The notes: a model not told the origin generated them from the sequence alone. 64,000 nucleotides of DNA from CAYTXJ01 sp965613025 (GCA_965613025.1 CBFDUE010000004.1:1-64000), one strand, 5' to 3'; counted from the stretch's first letter, positions 33,046 through 42,388 are shown. Program-made: numbers and translations.

Positions 33046-33990
33046 ATGCCTCTGGTCTCTGTAATAATTCCCACATTTAACAGGGCAAGATTGGTAAAAA
33101 GGGCAATCAGCTCTGTGTTGTATCAGGATTTTAAAGACTATGAGATAATTGTGGTAGATGATGGATCTCAAGATGAGACATCCTCTGTCTTAGATCGCTT
33201 TAGCAGGTATATAAAGATAATCAGACACAAGAAAAATATGGGTGTATCTTCTTCCAGAAATAGCGGTATCAGGGCATCTTCATCCCCCTTTTTGTCATTC
33301 TTGGATTCTGATGACTACTGGTTTTCAAAAAAGTTAAAGATTCAGACTGAATATATGTTGGAGCATCCGGATTGCAAGATCTGCCAGTGTGAAGAGATCT
33401 GGATAAGAGGGGGCAGGAGGGTAAATCCTAAAAATATTCATAAAAAGGAAGGGGGTTATATATTTGAAAGATCTCTAAGGCTATGTCTTATAAGTCCCTC
33501 TGCGGTGATAATTAGAAGGGAGCTATTTGATGAAGTGGGCCTATTTGATGAGGAGCTTCCAGCCTGTGAAGACTATGACATGTGGCTTAGGATCTCTTCA
33601 AAGTATCCTGTGCATCTTATAAAGAGATATCTTTTAGTCAGGGAAGGGGGGAGGCAAGATCAGCTATCTTACAGAATAAAGGGTCTTGATAGGTTCAGGA
33701 TAAGATCCATGGTAAAGCTCTTAAAGGAGGGGAATCTGGATAAAAGGCAGATAACTGCTCTTTTAAGAGAGCTAAGGAGAAAATGTGATATCTATGGAAC
33801 AGGGTGTATAAAGAGGGGAAAGATAGAGGAGGGGAATTTCTATCTTTCCCTTCCTCAAGTTTTAGAGTGGCATCTGATTAGTTCAGGACTTATCCAGGAT
33901 CACCACATCCAGCCTACCTCCAAGGGCTTCTTGGATCAGGAAGATATGAAAGATCCAGCCAGAATTAATTTCTATCCAATACTCTCCTGA
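33046..33990 (+). CDS. Family 2 glycosyltransferase
   Basis: A 314-residue GT-A fold protein. The N-terminal signature is VSVIIPTFNRARLVKRAISS, the nucleotide-binding Asp lies in VVDDGSQDET, and the DxD-like motif is FLDSDDYW. It should transfer sugars to lipid or surface polysaccharide. Its last third is duplicated, decayed, at 42102-42388. The final 20 residues are encoded by DNA that on the other strand holds the tail of a metallo-hydrolase gene, so the C-terminus may not be the original one. Its end overlaps the converging kinase gene by 26 bp. Confidence 0.87.
   Translation: MPLVSVIIPTFNRARLVKRAISSVLYQDFKDYEIIVVDDGSQDETSSVLDRFSRYIKIIRHKKNMGVSSSRNSGIRASSSPFLSFLDSDDYWFSKKLKIQTEYMLEHPDCKICQCEEIWIRGGRRVNPKNIHKKEGGYIFERSLRLCLISPSAVIIRRELFDEVGLFDEELPACEDYDMWLRISSKYPVHLIKRYLLVREGGRQDQLSYRIKGLDRFRIRSMVKLLKEGNLDKRQITALLRELRRKCDIYGTGCIKRGKIEEGNFYLSLPQVLEWHLISSGLIQDHHIQPTSKGFLDQEDMKDPARINFYPILS
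33652..33930. repeat. Long direct repeat, left copy
   Basis: About 280 bp at the end of the glycosyltransferase gene recur in the same orientation at 42102-42388, about 90% identical by eye. The left copy keeps the glycosyltransferase frame open. Together the copies bracket the signalling genes at 33965-42086. Confidence 0.85.
33883..33942 (-). pseudogene. Remnant of the metallo-hydrolase 3' end inside the repeat
   Basis: The minus strand encodes …EALGGRLDVVILDKS and a stop, nearly the same as the C-terminus of the intact hydrolase at 42341 (…DALQGKLDVVILDKS). Upstream of about 33942 the similarity ends. It shows that the repeat covers the original tail-to-tail junction of the glycosyltransferase and hydrolase genes. 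Confidence 0.7.
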
Positions 33991-36853
33991 CCTCTTTTAA
34001 CATCTCTTTTAGATTAAAGGGCTTTCTGATTATCCCCTTTATATAGATACCCTCTTTTCCCAGATCCATCTCACCTATGGAGTATCCTGTGCTCAAAATC
34101 ACCTTTATATCTGGATCTATCTCAGAAAGCCTTTTAAGACATTCCTTTCCATCCATCTCAGGCATGATAAGATCTAAGATAACGAGATCCACCTTCTCCC
34201 TCTGATATATCTCCAATGCCTTCTTTCCATTTTCTGCAGTAATCACCTTATATCCATATCTGCAAAGCACCTCTTTGCCCAGCTTAAGAAGTGACTCTTC
34301 ATCATCCACAAATAAGATTGTTTCCTTTCCATAAGGCACAGAGGCATTCTCTTCAATATCCTTCTGGCTGATTTCCCCATTTTCACCTTTTATTACAGGA
34401 AAGTATATCTTAAATGTAGTTCCTACCCCAGGCATACTATCCACTGTTATATGACCACCATGAGCCTTAACTATCCCATATACAGTAGAAAGTCCGAGTC
34501 CAGTGCCTTTTCCTTCCGGTTTAGTGGAAAAGAATGGTTCAAAGATCCTGCTCATGGTCTCCCTGTCCATTCCACAGCCTGTATCAGATACCTTAAGCAT
34601 CACATAGTCTCCCTTTTCAATACCAGGAATTTTCGTTGATATCTCCTCATCTAAGGAGACATATTTGGTCTCTATGGTGATCTTTCCGCCCTCTGGCATG
34701 GCATCCCTTGAATTTATTGCTAAATTTAAGAGTATCTGCTCGATCTGTATTGAATCACCTCTAATAAGGGGAAGAGACTCCGAGAGTTTAAGTTCAACAC
34801 CTATTATCTTTGGAATGGTTCTCTCTATCAATTTCACTGCCCCTCTTATTTCCATATTTAGATCTATGGGACTCAGTTTTAACTCTGCCTTTCTGCTAAA
34901 AGTGAGGATCTGTTTTGTAAGTTCAGAAGCCTTTAAGGCCGCATTTTTTATCTGTTTGATTGCATTTATATCCTGCTCTGATCTTCCTTTATCCATTAAG
35001 AGAAGCTCTGCATAGCCTAAGATTGCATTCAGGATATTATTGAAGTCATGGGCAATGCCTCCTGCAAGGGTTCCGATGGCTTCCATCTTCTGTGCCTGAA
35101 AGAGCTGTAACTGAAGTCTCTTCCTTTCGGTTAAATCTATTATAATGCCTCTATGACCTATTATATTCCCTTTTTCATCTCTAAATTCAGTTGCTGTTAT
35201 AAGAGCCTCAATGATCCTTTCTCCATTGCCTTTTAAAGCCGCTTCAAAGTCCTTTACAAAGCCCTTTCTTTTAATCCCTTCTTCAAATTTTATACACTCC
35301 TTTGGATCTAAAAACAGTTTCTGAAATTTTATTTTTCTAAATTTATTCCTGCTGTAGCCAAAGAGTTCCTCTCCTGCTGGATTCATTTCAAGAAATCCCT
35401 CTCCATCTTTATAGACATAGATCACATCTTTTGAGGATTCAAATAGCTCCCTAAATCTTCGCTCTGATTCCCTAAGGGCCTCTTGAATCTTCTTAATTGG
35501 AGTAATATCTAAGAGAGAGGCTATATTCTTTTTGGTCCCTGGAATCATTCCGACAGAGATAAAAACGTTTTTTAAATTCTTTTCCTTATCTAAAAATCTG
35601 AATTCATATTCATGTGGAGCCATACTTGGATCAATCCTTCTTAGCCTTGCATATTCAAGCATCCTCTCTCTGTCATCTGGATGAACAAATTCTGTTAAGC
35701 TCATCTTTCCCTCAATCTCTTCTCTACGATATCCAGAGAGCTTTTCAAAGACCTTATTACATAATAAAATTGTGGTATCTTTATCCACAATAGTTAATCC
35801 GGTTCCTGATGCCTCAAAAATTGCCTTATAAAAACTTTCAGATTCCTCTAAGGCCTTCCTCAAGCTGTTCAGCATCCTGTTAAAAGCCTGAGTCATTACC
35901 TTCAGCTCTAAATATGGCATCTCATCTGGAGGTGGAAGATCAAGATTATACTCTCCTTCTGATATCTTTTGAGCTCTCTCAGAGGCCAATTTAAGAGGAT
36001 TTGAGAGTCTCTTGGCCAAGATCAGCGCAATTCCTATGCCCAAAGATAGGGCAGCTATTGAAAGAGAGAGAAGAATTAAAAGGACCTCCTTTTTGGTTTT
36101 TTCAAGCGGACTCAGATCCGAAAACAATAGCAATCCTGAAAATATATCAAGCTTACTGATTAGGCCCTTCTTCTCTCCCACCTCCACTTCCACTGCATCT
36201 TCAATTAAATGGGAATTATCTGGTAGGATAATCCTCTTCCCTGAAATAAGACCTATAGCATCTCTTTTTCCACTTCGGTAGTAGATCTCTCCTCTGGCTG
36301 TAAGTCTGATATCTTTTAGAAGCCCTCTGTCCTGGTCTAAAAAATAGAGACAGACCGCCCTTCCCACCTTTTCATATCTCCGCTCTATGGTTTTAGAAAG
36401 CAAAAGCAAAGGCCTTCCTTTAAAAGATTCAAAGAGTTCCATCTCCTTATCAGTGCTAAGAATTCTCTTAATTAGCTCTTTATGCAATTCGGAAGGGGAA
36501 GGAATAATGAGCTTATCCCTCTCAATAGTTCCTTCCACATAAAAGTATGCACCGTTCTCTGGAAAATATAGCATCTCCATTCTCTCTCTTAGCTGGGGAA
36601 TTACCCCAAGCAACAGGGTAACCTTTATAGTATTGTCATTGATAAGGTTCCTAAGCCTTCCTTTTAATTGAGAGATCCTTAAAGAGAGAAGGGATTTAGC
36701 CTGATGTCTCTGGACCTTGAATTTTTCCCTAAATTCCCTCTCAATATGTCTTTTTAAAAGAAGATAGGTGATTCCAGAGGTAAAAGATATAGAGATTAGG
36801 ACAACAATCATAATTGCAGAGATCAAGATTCCTGAAAGGGATCTCTCTTTCAC
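33965..36853 (-). CDS. Hybrid sensor histidine kinase (HAMP-PAS-PAS-HisKA-HATPase-REC)
   Basis: A 962-residue membrane kinase. TM1 lies at about 9-31, a periplasmic region spans about 32-260, TM2 lies at about 262-285, and HAMP (SNPLKLASERAQKISEGEYN) follows. Two PAS domains precede the dimerisation domain with the phospho-His in AGGIAHDFNNILNAILGYAE. The ATP site includes GCGMDRET and GKGTGLGLSTVYGIVK. The C-terminal receiver has LFVDDEE, the acceptor Asp in LVILDLIMPEMDG and Lys in RKPF. It overlaps the upstream binding-protein gene by 4 bp, so the two are made together. Target unknown. Confidence 0.9.
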   Translation of the reverse strand: MKERSLSGILISAIMIVVLISISFTSGITYLLLKRHIEREFREKFKVQRHQAKSLLSLRISQLKGRLRNLINDNTIKVTLLLGVIPQLRERMEMLYFPENGAYFYVEGTIERDKLIIPSPSELHKELIKRILSTDKEMELFESFKGRPLLLLSKTIERRYEKVGRAVCLYFLDQDRGLLKDIRLTARGEIYYRSGKRDAIGLISGKRIILPDNSHLIEDAVEVEVGEKKGLISKLDIFSGLLLFSDLSPLEKTKKEVLLILLSLSIAALSLGIGIALILAKRLSNPLKLASERAQKISEGEYNLDLPPPDEMPYLELKVMTQAFNRMLNSLRKALEESESFYKAIFEASGTGLTIVDKDTTILLCNKVFEKLSGYRREEIEGKMSLTEFVHPDDRERMLEYARLRRIDPSMAPHEYEFRFLDKEKNLKNVFISVGMIPGTKKNIASLLDITPIKKIQEALRESERRFRELFESSKDVIYVYKDGEGFLEMNPAGEELFGYSRNKFRKIKFQKLFLDPKECIKFEEGIKRKGFVKDFEAALKGNGERIIEALITATEFRDEKGNIIGHRGIIIDLTERKRLQLQLFQAQKMEAIGTLAGGIAHDFNNILNAILGYAELLLMDKGRSEQDINAIKQIKNAALKASELTKQILTFSRKAELKLSPIDLNMEIRGAVKLIERTIPKIIGVELKLSESLPLIRGDSIQIEQILLNLAINSRDAMPEGGKITIETKYVSLDEEISTKIPGIEKGDYVMLKVSDTGCGMDRETMSRIFEPFFSTKPEGKGTGLGLSTVYGIVKAHGGHITVDSMPGVGTTFKIYFPVIKGENGEISQKDIEENASVPYGKETILFVDDEESLLKLGKEVLCRYGYKVITAENGKKALEIYQREKVDLVILDLIMPEMDGKECLKRLSEIDPDIKVILSTGYSIGEMDLGKEGIYIKGIIRKPFNLKEMLKEVRRVLDRN

Positions 36854-37929
36854 TTTGCAATAACCTCATCCGCTGCCATCAGAATATCTTCTGGAATGTC
36901 AATTCCAAGCTCCCTTGCCCTTGAAAGATTAAATACAAGGGCATATCTTTTAGCATCTTCAATAGGAATTTCACCTGCCCTCTTTCCATTTAATATCTTA
37001 ACCACCATCTGGCCAGCCTGATATCCCATTGCCCTGAAATCCACCCCTGCACCTCCAAATAGCCCTAATTTAACAAATGCATAGTTTATGGCCATTGAAG
37101 GGATAGAAAGATGTCCTGTTATCCAGTTAAATATCTCAGGAGCTGTATAGGAATTTCCATATCTATCCTTAAGAAGTAAGGCTGCAGGATAGAGTGAACT
37201 TACATGAGGATCTTTCCTGATCCTTCTTATCTCTTCCTTAAAATGCTCCCAGCTCTTCACCACCCTGATTTCAATCTTGCATGGTGGCTTTTCATCTTTT
37301 ATCTCTTGCTCTATCTGCCTTATAAGGGCTCTACCTGTGGGAGAATACCTCTCTACGAGCACTACCACCTTATCTAAGGTGCCCAGGATTTTACTTTGCA
37401 CCTTCAGGGCATCAATAAAATGTAGCTTTTCATAGACCCCTGTGATGTTATGCCCCGGCCTCTCTCTTGATTCAATGCACGGTATTATCTTGTGATAGTA
37501 TTCCGGTTGAAAATTCATTCCTGAAAATACAATGGAAATAGATGTATCCACCAAGCTCAACCCCACATATCTAAAGGCATTGTCATCGAAGGTAACCAAA
37601 ATATCCGGACTGAATTCTTCAATAAGCCTGAGTGCGATATTGGCACGTTCTCTTATCTTCTCAGGAGTATTAAACCTCCTCTTTGTGTCCATATAAAATA
37701 CCATAAAGTTCTTACCTTCTTTCAAGAGATATCCCGAATCTTCTATTGCCCTTACACATCCCTCATACTGCGGCTGACCGCATACATGACCCTTCTCATA
37801 GCTATGCACAAAGAAGATCTTTTTTTGATACAGTTGCTGACTGTGGCCATATGGACAGATAAGCGAAAAAAGAGATATTAATATAAGAGAGAAGGTTAAT
37901 AAGACTTTCACGGCAGATCCAAATTTCAA
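36850..37929 (-). CDS. Periplasmic ABC-type substrate-binding protein (kinase partner)
   Basis: A 359-residue secreted protein resembling the uncharacterised ABC substrate-binding family PF04392. It has a hydrophobic signal peptide, KIFFVHSYEKGHVCGQPQYE, DILVTFDDNAFRYVG, SIVFSGMN, and the closing GYQAGQMVVKILNGKRAGEI. No permease or ATPase gene accompanies it. The 4-bp overlap with the kinase gene suggests that it presents a ligand to the kinase rather than to a transporter (inference). TTG 37929 starts the longest frame; GTG 37911 would give a more ordinary signal peptide. The 38-91 bp that follow on the right are an AT-rich divergent promoter region without clear boxes. Confidence 0.78.
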   Translation of the reverse strand: MKFGSAVKVLLTFSLILISLFSLICPYGHSQQLYQKKIFFVHSYEKGHVCGQPQYEGCVRAIEDSGYLLKEGKNFMVFYMDTKRRFNTPEKIRERANIALRLIEEFSPDILVTFDDNAFRYVGLSLVDTSISIVFSGMNFQPEYYHKIIPCIESRERPGHNITGVYEKLHFIDALKVQSKILGTLDKVVVLVERYSPTGRALIRQIEQEIKDEKPPCKIEIRVVKSWEHFKEEIRRIRKDPHVSSLYPAALLLKDRYGNSYTAPEIFNWITGHLSIPSMAINYAFVKLGLFGGAGVDFRAMGYQAGQMVVKILNGKRAGEIPIEDAKRYALVFNLSRARELGIDIPEDILMAADEVIAK

Positions 37930-38091
37930 AAGTTTAATTATTTATTTAAATCATTGAATTCCTTTTTTCAACCACTCTTTTTTTGCCTTGGTCTTGATTG
38001 TAGGAGCCTTCTTTTAACTTCCAAGATCTAAAATTTTCTCTACCAAAGGCCGATTAATTAAGAAAAGTCTATATATTTGGATCAGGAGATT

Positions 38092-39801
38092 ATGAACATG
38101 AACTTAATCACTCAGATATATAAAATTTTAAGGCTATCGATCTTAGATATTCCTCACAATAGGCTTTTAAAATCTATTCTGGATATTCTTTCCACTGATC
38201 CAAACTCCTCTGTAAAGAGAGGAGGTTGCCTCTATATCTTTCAGAATAATAGGCTTAAATTATCTGTCCATAATGGATTAGGAAATGAGGTGACTTGCGA
38301 ATGCCCTGAGATTGAAGTGGGTCAGTGTCTTTGTGGAAAGGCAGCCCAGATATGCAGAGTTCAAATTTTGGAACACCGTGAGAGAAATCATCTTCATCTA
38401 TATGTTCCAATAATCTTTAAAAGCCGACTGTATGGACTCATCAATCTATATCTACCAAATGGTTATAGATATTCAGCCAAGGAAGAGCAGTTTTTAAAAT
38501 TAGCATCGGTCTGGATCGGGGAGTTATTGAATAGGAAATTAGATGAAGAGAAATTAAAAGAGGCGCATATAGAGACACGCCTTATTTTAGATTCTGTAGG
38601 AAGTATAATTATAGGATTAAATAGGGAAAATCGAGTGAGAATCTGGAATAGAGGTGCGGAAAAGATCTTGGGAATAAGTCAGAGTGAGATAATTGGTAGA
38701 AAGATAGATGAATGTGATATCTTATGGGATCTTGAAAAGATCAGAGCGGGTATTTCAGAATGCAGAATAAAAAGGACTCCTATAAGACTTGATGAATTAG
38801 ATTTTAAAAGACCTGATGGAAGCAGAGGATTTCTGGGAATAACCATTAATCCAATATTTGATTACAATAAGATGAATGTGATTATATATGGAGCTGATAT
38901 CACAGAGAGAAAAAATTTAGAATTACAACTCGCACATACCCAAAAGTTAGAGTCTATTGGACAATTGGCAGCCGGTATCGCACATGAGCTAAACACTCCA
39001 ACCCAATACATCGGGGATAATATAAGATTTCTCAATGACTCATTCCGGGATCTGACCAGCCTAATTGATTATATAATGAAATTTTTAAATAGAGGTGAAA
39101 CAGAAACAGACCCCCTTCCCATTGATGAGATTAAAAAGAGGATGGAACAATTAGATATGAGTTTTCTATTGAAAGAGATACCTAAGGCTATTGAGCAATC
39201 CTTGGAGGGGATTGATCGTATCTCCCAGATTATCCAGTCAATTAAAGAATTCTCTCATCCAGGCTCAAAGGAAAGGGCGTCAGTTGATATTAACAGATGC
39301 ATTCAAAATGCTATTACAATATCAAAAAACGAATGGAAATATGTAGCTGAGCTGACAACTGATCTAAAACCAGACCTCCCACATATATATGGATATCCTC
39401 AAGAACTAAATCATGTCTTTCTAAATATCATAATTAATGCAGCTCATGCTATAAAAGAGAGACTAAAAAGGAATAAAGAGGAAATTAAGGGAAGAATCCA
39501 TATAAAAACAGATACATCTGAGGGATTTGTGGAAATAAGAATAAGCGATAATGGGATAGGAATCCCCAGAAGTATTCAAAAGAGAATATTTGATCCTTTC
39601 TTTACCACTAAGGAGGTGGGTAAAGGCAGTGGACAAGGTTTAGCGATAACCCACAGGATAGTGGTAAAAAAGCATAATGGCTCTATCTTCTTTGAAACAG
39701 AAGAAGGGAAAGGCACCACCTTTATCATAAGGCTTCCTATTAATAATCTCTCAAGTGGTGAGGGAGGATATGAAAAAGGCCAGGATATTATTTGTGGATG
39801 A
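38092..39801 (+). CDS. Sensor histidine kinase (GAF-PAS-HisKA-HATPase)
   Basis: A 569-residue soluble kinase. A GAF-like domain (about 1-160) contains a cysteine-rich stretch (CECPEIEVGQCLCGKAAQIC). A PAS domain follows (SVGSIIIGLNRENRVRIWN), then a histidine region with the phospho-His in AAGIAHELNTPTQYIGDN, and an ATPase domain with ISDNGIGIPRSIQ and GKGSGQGLAITHRI. The start is ATG 38092 with AGGAG upstream. The end overlaps the next gene by 32 bp. The GAF cysteines could bind a metal or iron-sulphur cluster for redox sensing; this is speculation. Confidence 0.87.
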   Translation: MNMNLITQIYKILRLSILDIPHNRLLKSILDILSTDPNSSVKRGGCLYIFQNNRLKLSVHNGLGNEVTCECPEIEVGQCLCGKAAQICRVQILEHRERNHLHLYVPIIFKSRLYGLINLYLPNGYRYSAKEEQFLKLASVWIGELLNRKLDEEKLKEAHIETRLILDSVGSIIIGLNRENRVRIWNRGAEKILGISQSEIIGRKIDECDILWDLEKIRAGISECRIKRTPIRLDELDFKRPDGSRGFLGITINPIFDYNKMNVIIYGADITERKNLELQLAHTQKLESIGQLAAGIAHELNTPTQYIGDNIRFLNDSFRDLTSLIDYIMKFLNRGETETDPLPIDEIKKRMEQLDMSFLLKEIPKAIEQSLEGIDRISQIIQSIKEFSHPGSKERASVDINRCIQNAITISKNEWKYVAELTTDLKPDLPHIYGYPQELNHVFLNIIINAAHAIKERLKRNKEEIKGRIHIKTDTSEGFVEIRISDNGIGIPRSIQKRIFDPFFTTKEVGKGSGQGLAITHRIVVKKHNGSIFFETEEGKGTTFIIRLPINNLSSGEGGYEKGQDIICG

Positions 39802-40948
39802 TGAGCCAAACATCTTAGATGGGATCAAAAGAGAGTTGAGAAAGATGAAGGGTAGATGGGAGCTTTTCTTTACCAATACCCCTGAAAATGCTTTACAGTT
39901 AATAGAACAGCACTCCTTTGATATAGTGGTATCTAATATAAAGATGCCTTCAATGGACGGGCTGACCCTATTAAAAAAGATTAAAGAATCTCATCCCACA
40001 ATTATCAGAGTCACATTAAGTGGAGAGGTAGACAAAGAGAAGATTCTAAAAACATCTCTCATTGCCCATCAGCACCTATCCAAACCATGTTCTAAGGCCT
40101 CTTTAGTAGGCACAATCCAATCTCTGTTAAAGATAAGGGGGATATTAACTAATCCTAAGATAAAGGCTATAGTATCAAAACTATCCAGGGTTCCTACACT
40201 TCCTTCTCTCTATATTAAGATTACTGAGTACATGCAAAAGGGTGACGCCTCCCTAAAAAAGATAGGTGATATAATCTCTCAAGATCCCTTTATGACAGCC
40301 AAGATATTACAGATAGTAAACTCTTCCTATTTTGGATATGGTGGAAAAATTAAATCCCCTCAACAGGCTGCGGTTATCTTAGGTTTGGAGACTTTAAAGA
40401 GCATAATATTAGGACTGGGAATCTTTTATGGCCTTCAGGGAGAGAGGGAAAAAAGAGAGATGGATTCCTTATGGAATCACAGTATAAGATGTGCAAGGAT
40501 AGCAGAGAAGATTGCACTTAGAGAATCTAATGACATCGGCTTTTCTGAAAAGGCCTTCTTAGTAGGACTATTACATGATCTGGGAAAGGTTGTAATTATA
40601 ACAAATTTCTTTGATCTATATAAAAAGATTAAAGATTCCTCTTCTCCCTTAGACACAGAGAGGCAGGAATTGGGATGCACACACTCAGAGATTGGAGCAT
40701 ATCTTCTGGGTCTCTGGGGTTTTGAAGAGGAGGTAATAAGAGCGGTAAACTCCCATCATAAAGATTGCCTTATAAAAGACCAGGGCTTATCCGATATTCT
40801 CTGTTTTGCAAATCTATTTTCCAAAAGAGCCCTGCAATCAGAAGCAGATCTTGAAGATGATCATTATCTGAACTCTAAGGGGGAGATTCTAAAAAGATGG
40901 ATCTCATATATTCATGAAGATGAGACTTTGGAGAAGATGAATGAATAG
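39770..40948 (+). CDS. Receiver-HDOD protein with Asn at the phosphorylation site
   Basis: A 392-residue protein. The receiver domain (1-120) has the acidic pair LFVDDEPN but Asn-56 where Asp is expected (VVSNIKMPSMDG), while the Lys in LSKPC is kept. An HDOD domain follows (about 130-330: LSRVPTLPSLYIKITEYM, then IVNSSYFGYGG), with an HD-like stretch LLHDLGKVVII. HDOD proteins act as signalling scaffolds. Start is ATG 39770 after GGGAGG inside the kinase gene. The downstream receiver protein overlaps by 8 bp. Confidence 0.85.
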   Translation: MKKARILFVDDEPNILDGIKRELRKMKGRWELFFTNTPENALQLIEQHSFDIVVSNIKMPSMDGLTLLKKIKESHPTIIRVTLSGEVDKEKILKTSLIAHQHLSKPCSKASLVGTIQSLLKIRGILTNPKIKAIVSKLSRVPTLPSLYIKITEYMQKGDASLKKIGDIISQDPFMTAKILQIVNSSYFGYGGKIKSPQQAAVILGLETLKSIILGLGIFYGLQGEREKREMDSLWNHSIRCARIAEKIALRESNDIGFSEKAFLVGLLHDLGKVVIITNFFDLYKKIKDSSSPLDTERQELGCTHSEIGAYLLGLWGFEEEVIRAVNSHHKDCLIKDQGLSDILCFANLFSKRALQSEADLEDDHYLNSKGEILKRWISYIHEDETLEKMNE

Positions 40949-42086
40949 CAAAATTCTCATTGTTGATGATGAACAGAGGGTCTTAGATGGAATAAAGAGG
41001 TATTTAGGACGAGAATATAGGATGGATACAGCCCTTGGCCCAGAGGAGGCCTTAAGCAAGATATCCAAAGATGGTCCATATTCAGTGATAATCTCTGATC
41101 TAAGAATGCCTAAAATGGATGGCATTCAACTTTTAATCAGGGTCAAGGAGATATCTCCTGATACGACAAGAATCATCCTTACGGGCTATGCAGAACTTGA
41201 AAGCGCCATTGAGGCTGTAAATAAAGGGCATATCTTTAGATTTCTTACAAAGCCATGCTCCCCTGAGATACTTAGAAAGACCATAGAGCAAGGGATAAGA
41301 CAATATGAATTAATTGTATCTGAAAGGACCTTATTAGAGAAGACACTAAAAGGGATTGTTAATGTATTAATGGAGGTCCTATCTCTACTGAATCCTGAGG
41401 CATGGGATAGGGCAATGAGGATTAAAGAATATACAAAGATGATCTTAGGAGGCCTGGGTATAGAAGATGACTGGGAAATAGAAACTGCCTCTATGCTTTC
41501 TCAGATCGGTTGCATTATGTTATCTGAAGAGACCATAAAAAAGATCTGCTCAGGCAAACCTCTTACACCTGAAGAGACTCAACTCTATGAGATGTCTCCC
41601 ATGATAGGCTATGATCTTTTGTGTCATATACCCAGGATGGAAAAAGTGGCTGAAATAATCAGATATATGGATAAGAACTTTGATGGGACAGGTATTCCAA
41701 AAGATGATATTAAAGGGGATAAAATTCCTCTCGGATCAAGAATCCTAAAGGTTGCTGTGGATTTTGATACCATAAATAATGAGCTACACGATCCCCTCAA
41801 ATCAATTCAACACCTTAAAGAAAGAAGTCAATATTATGATCCTAAAATCTTAGAAGCCTTTAATAATGCTCTATATGGAAAAAAGGAATCAAAAGTTAGA
41901 TATCTAAAATTAGATGAGTTGAAGCCAGGGATGAAATTAGAGCAAGATATAAAGACACTAAAAGGAAGGCTTCTGATTAGCTCTGGCCATAGATTAAATG
42001 AGGTAACCATCAGAAAGCTTTTGGCATATAGAGAAATTGAAAAGATACCAGAGCCTATTAAAGTCCTCGTCCAAGATTATTTTTAG
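40941..42086 (+). CDS. Receiver protein with degenerate HD-GYP-like domain
   Basis: A 381-residue protein. The receiver is intact (LIVDDEQ, acceptor Asp in VIISDLRMPKMDG, Lys in LTKPCSP). The second domain follows the HD-GYP fold in layout, but the catalytic His-Asp (expected LHDIGK) reads LSQIGC, the expected HP reads SP, and the GYP loop reads DGTGIP. The metal ligands are therefore missing and c-di-GMP hydrolysis is unlikely. A short C-terminal region (LDELKPGMKLEQDIKTLKG) is typical of this subgroup. It is the last gene of the plus-strand signalling trio. Confidence 0.83.
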   Translation: MNSKILIVDDEQRVLDGIKRYLGREYRMDTALGPEEALSKISKDGPYSVIISDLRMPKMDGIQLLIRVKEISPDTTRIILTGYAELESAIEAVNKGHIFRFLTKPCSPEILRKTIEQGIRQYELIVSERTLLEKTLKGIVNVLMEVLSLLNPEAWDRAMRIKEYTKMILGGLGIEDDWEIETASMLSQIGCIMLSEETIKKICSGKPLTPEETQLYEMSPMIGYDLLCHIPRMEKVAEIIRYMDKNFDGTGIPKDDIKGDKIPLGSRILKVAVDFDTINNELHDPLKSIQHLKERSQYYDPKILEAFNNALYGKKESKVRYLKLDELKPGMKLEQDIKTLKGRLLISSGHRLNEVTIRKLLAYREIEKIPEPIKVLVQDYF

Positions 42087-42101
42087 GTAACTGATTAAGG
42101 A

Positions 42102-42388
42102 AGGCAAGATCAGCTATCTAACAGCATAGAGTATCTTGATAGGTTCAGGATAAGATCCATGGTAAAGCTCTTAAAGGAGGAAGATCTGGATAAAATGATA
42201 AAATGCAGATAACTGCTCTTTTAAGAGAGCTAAGGAGAAAAAGCAATACCTATGGAAAAGGGTGTATAAAGAGGGGAAAGATAGAAGAGAGAAATTTCTA
42301 TCTTTCCCTTCCTCAGCTTTTAGAGTGGCATCTGATAGGTTCAGGACTTATCCAAGATTACCACATCCAGCTTACCTTGTAGGGCATC
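42102..42388 (+). pseudogene. Decayed glycosyltransferase tail, right copy of the long direct repeat
   Basis: The sequence repeats 33652-33930 with about 28 substitutions and an 8-bp insertion near 42194, which shifts the frame to a TAA. Earlier residues still read QDQLSNSIEYLDRFRIRSM as in the intact gene. It has no start codon or upstream half. Its right part doubles as the 3' end of the metallo-hydrolase on the other strand. The 42087-42340 gap holds nothing else. Confidence 0.85.
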
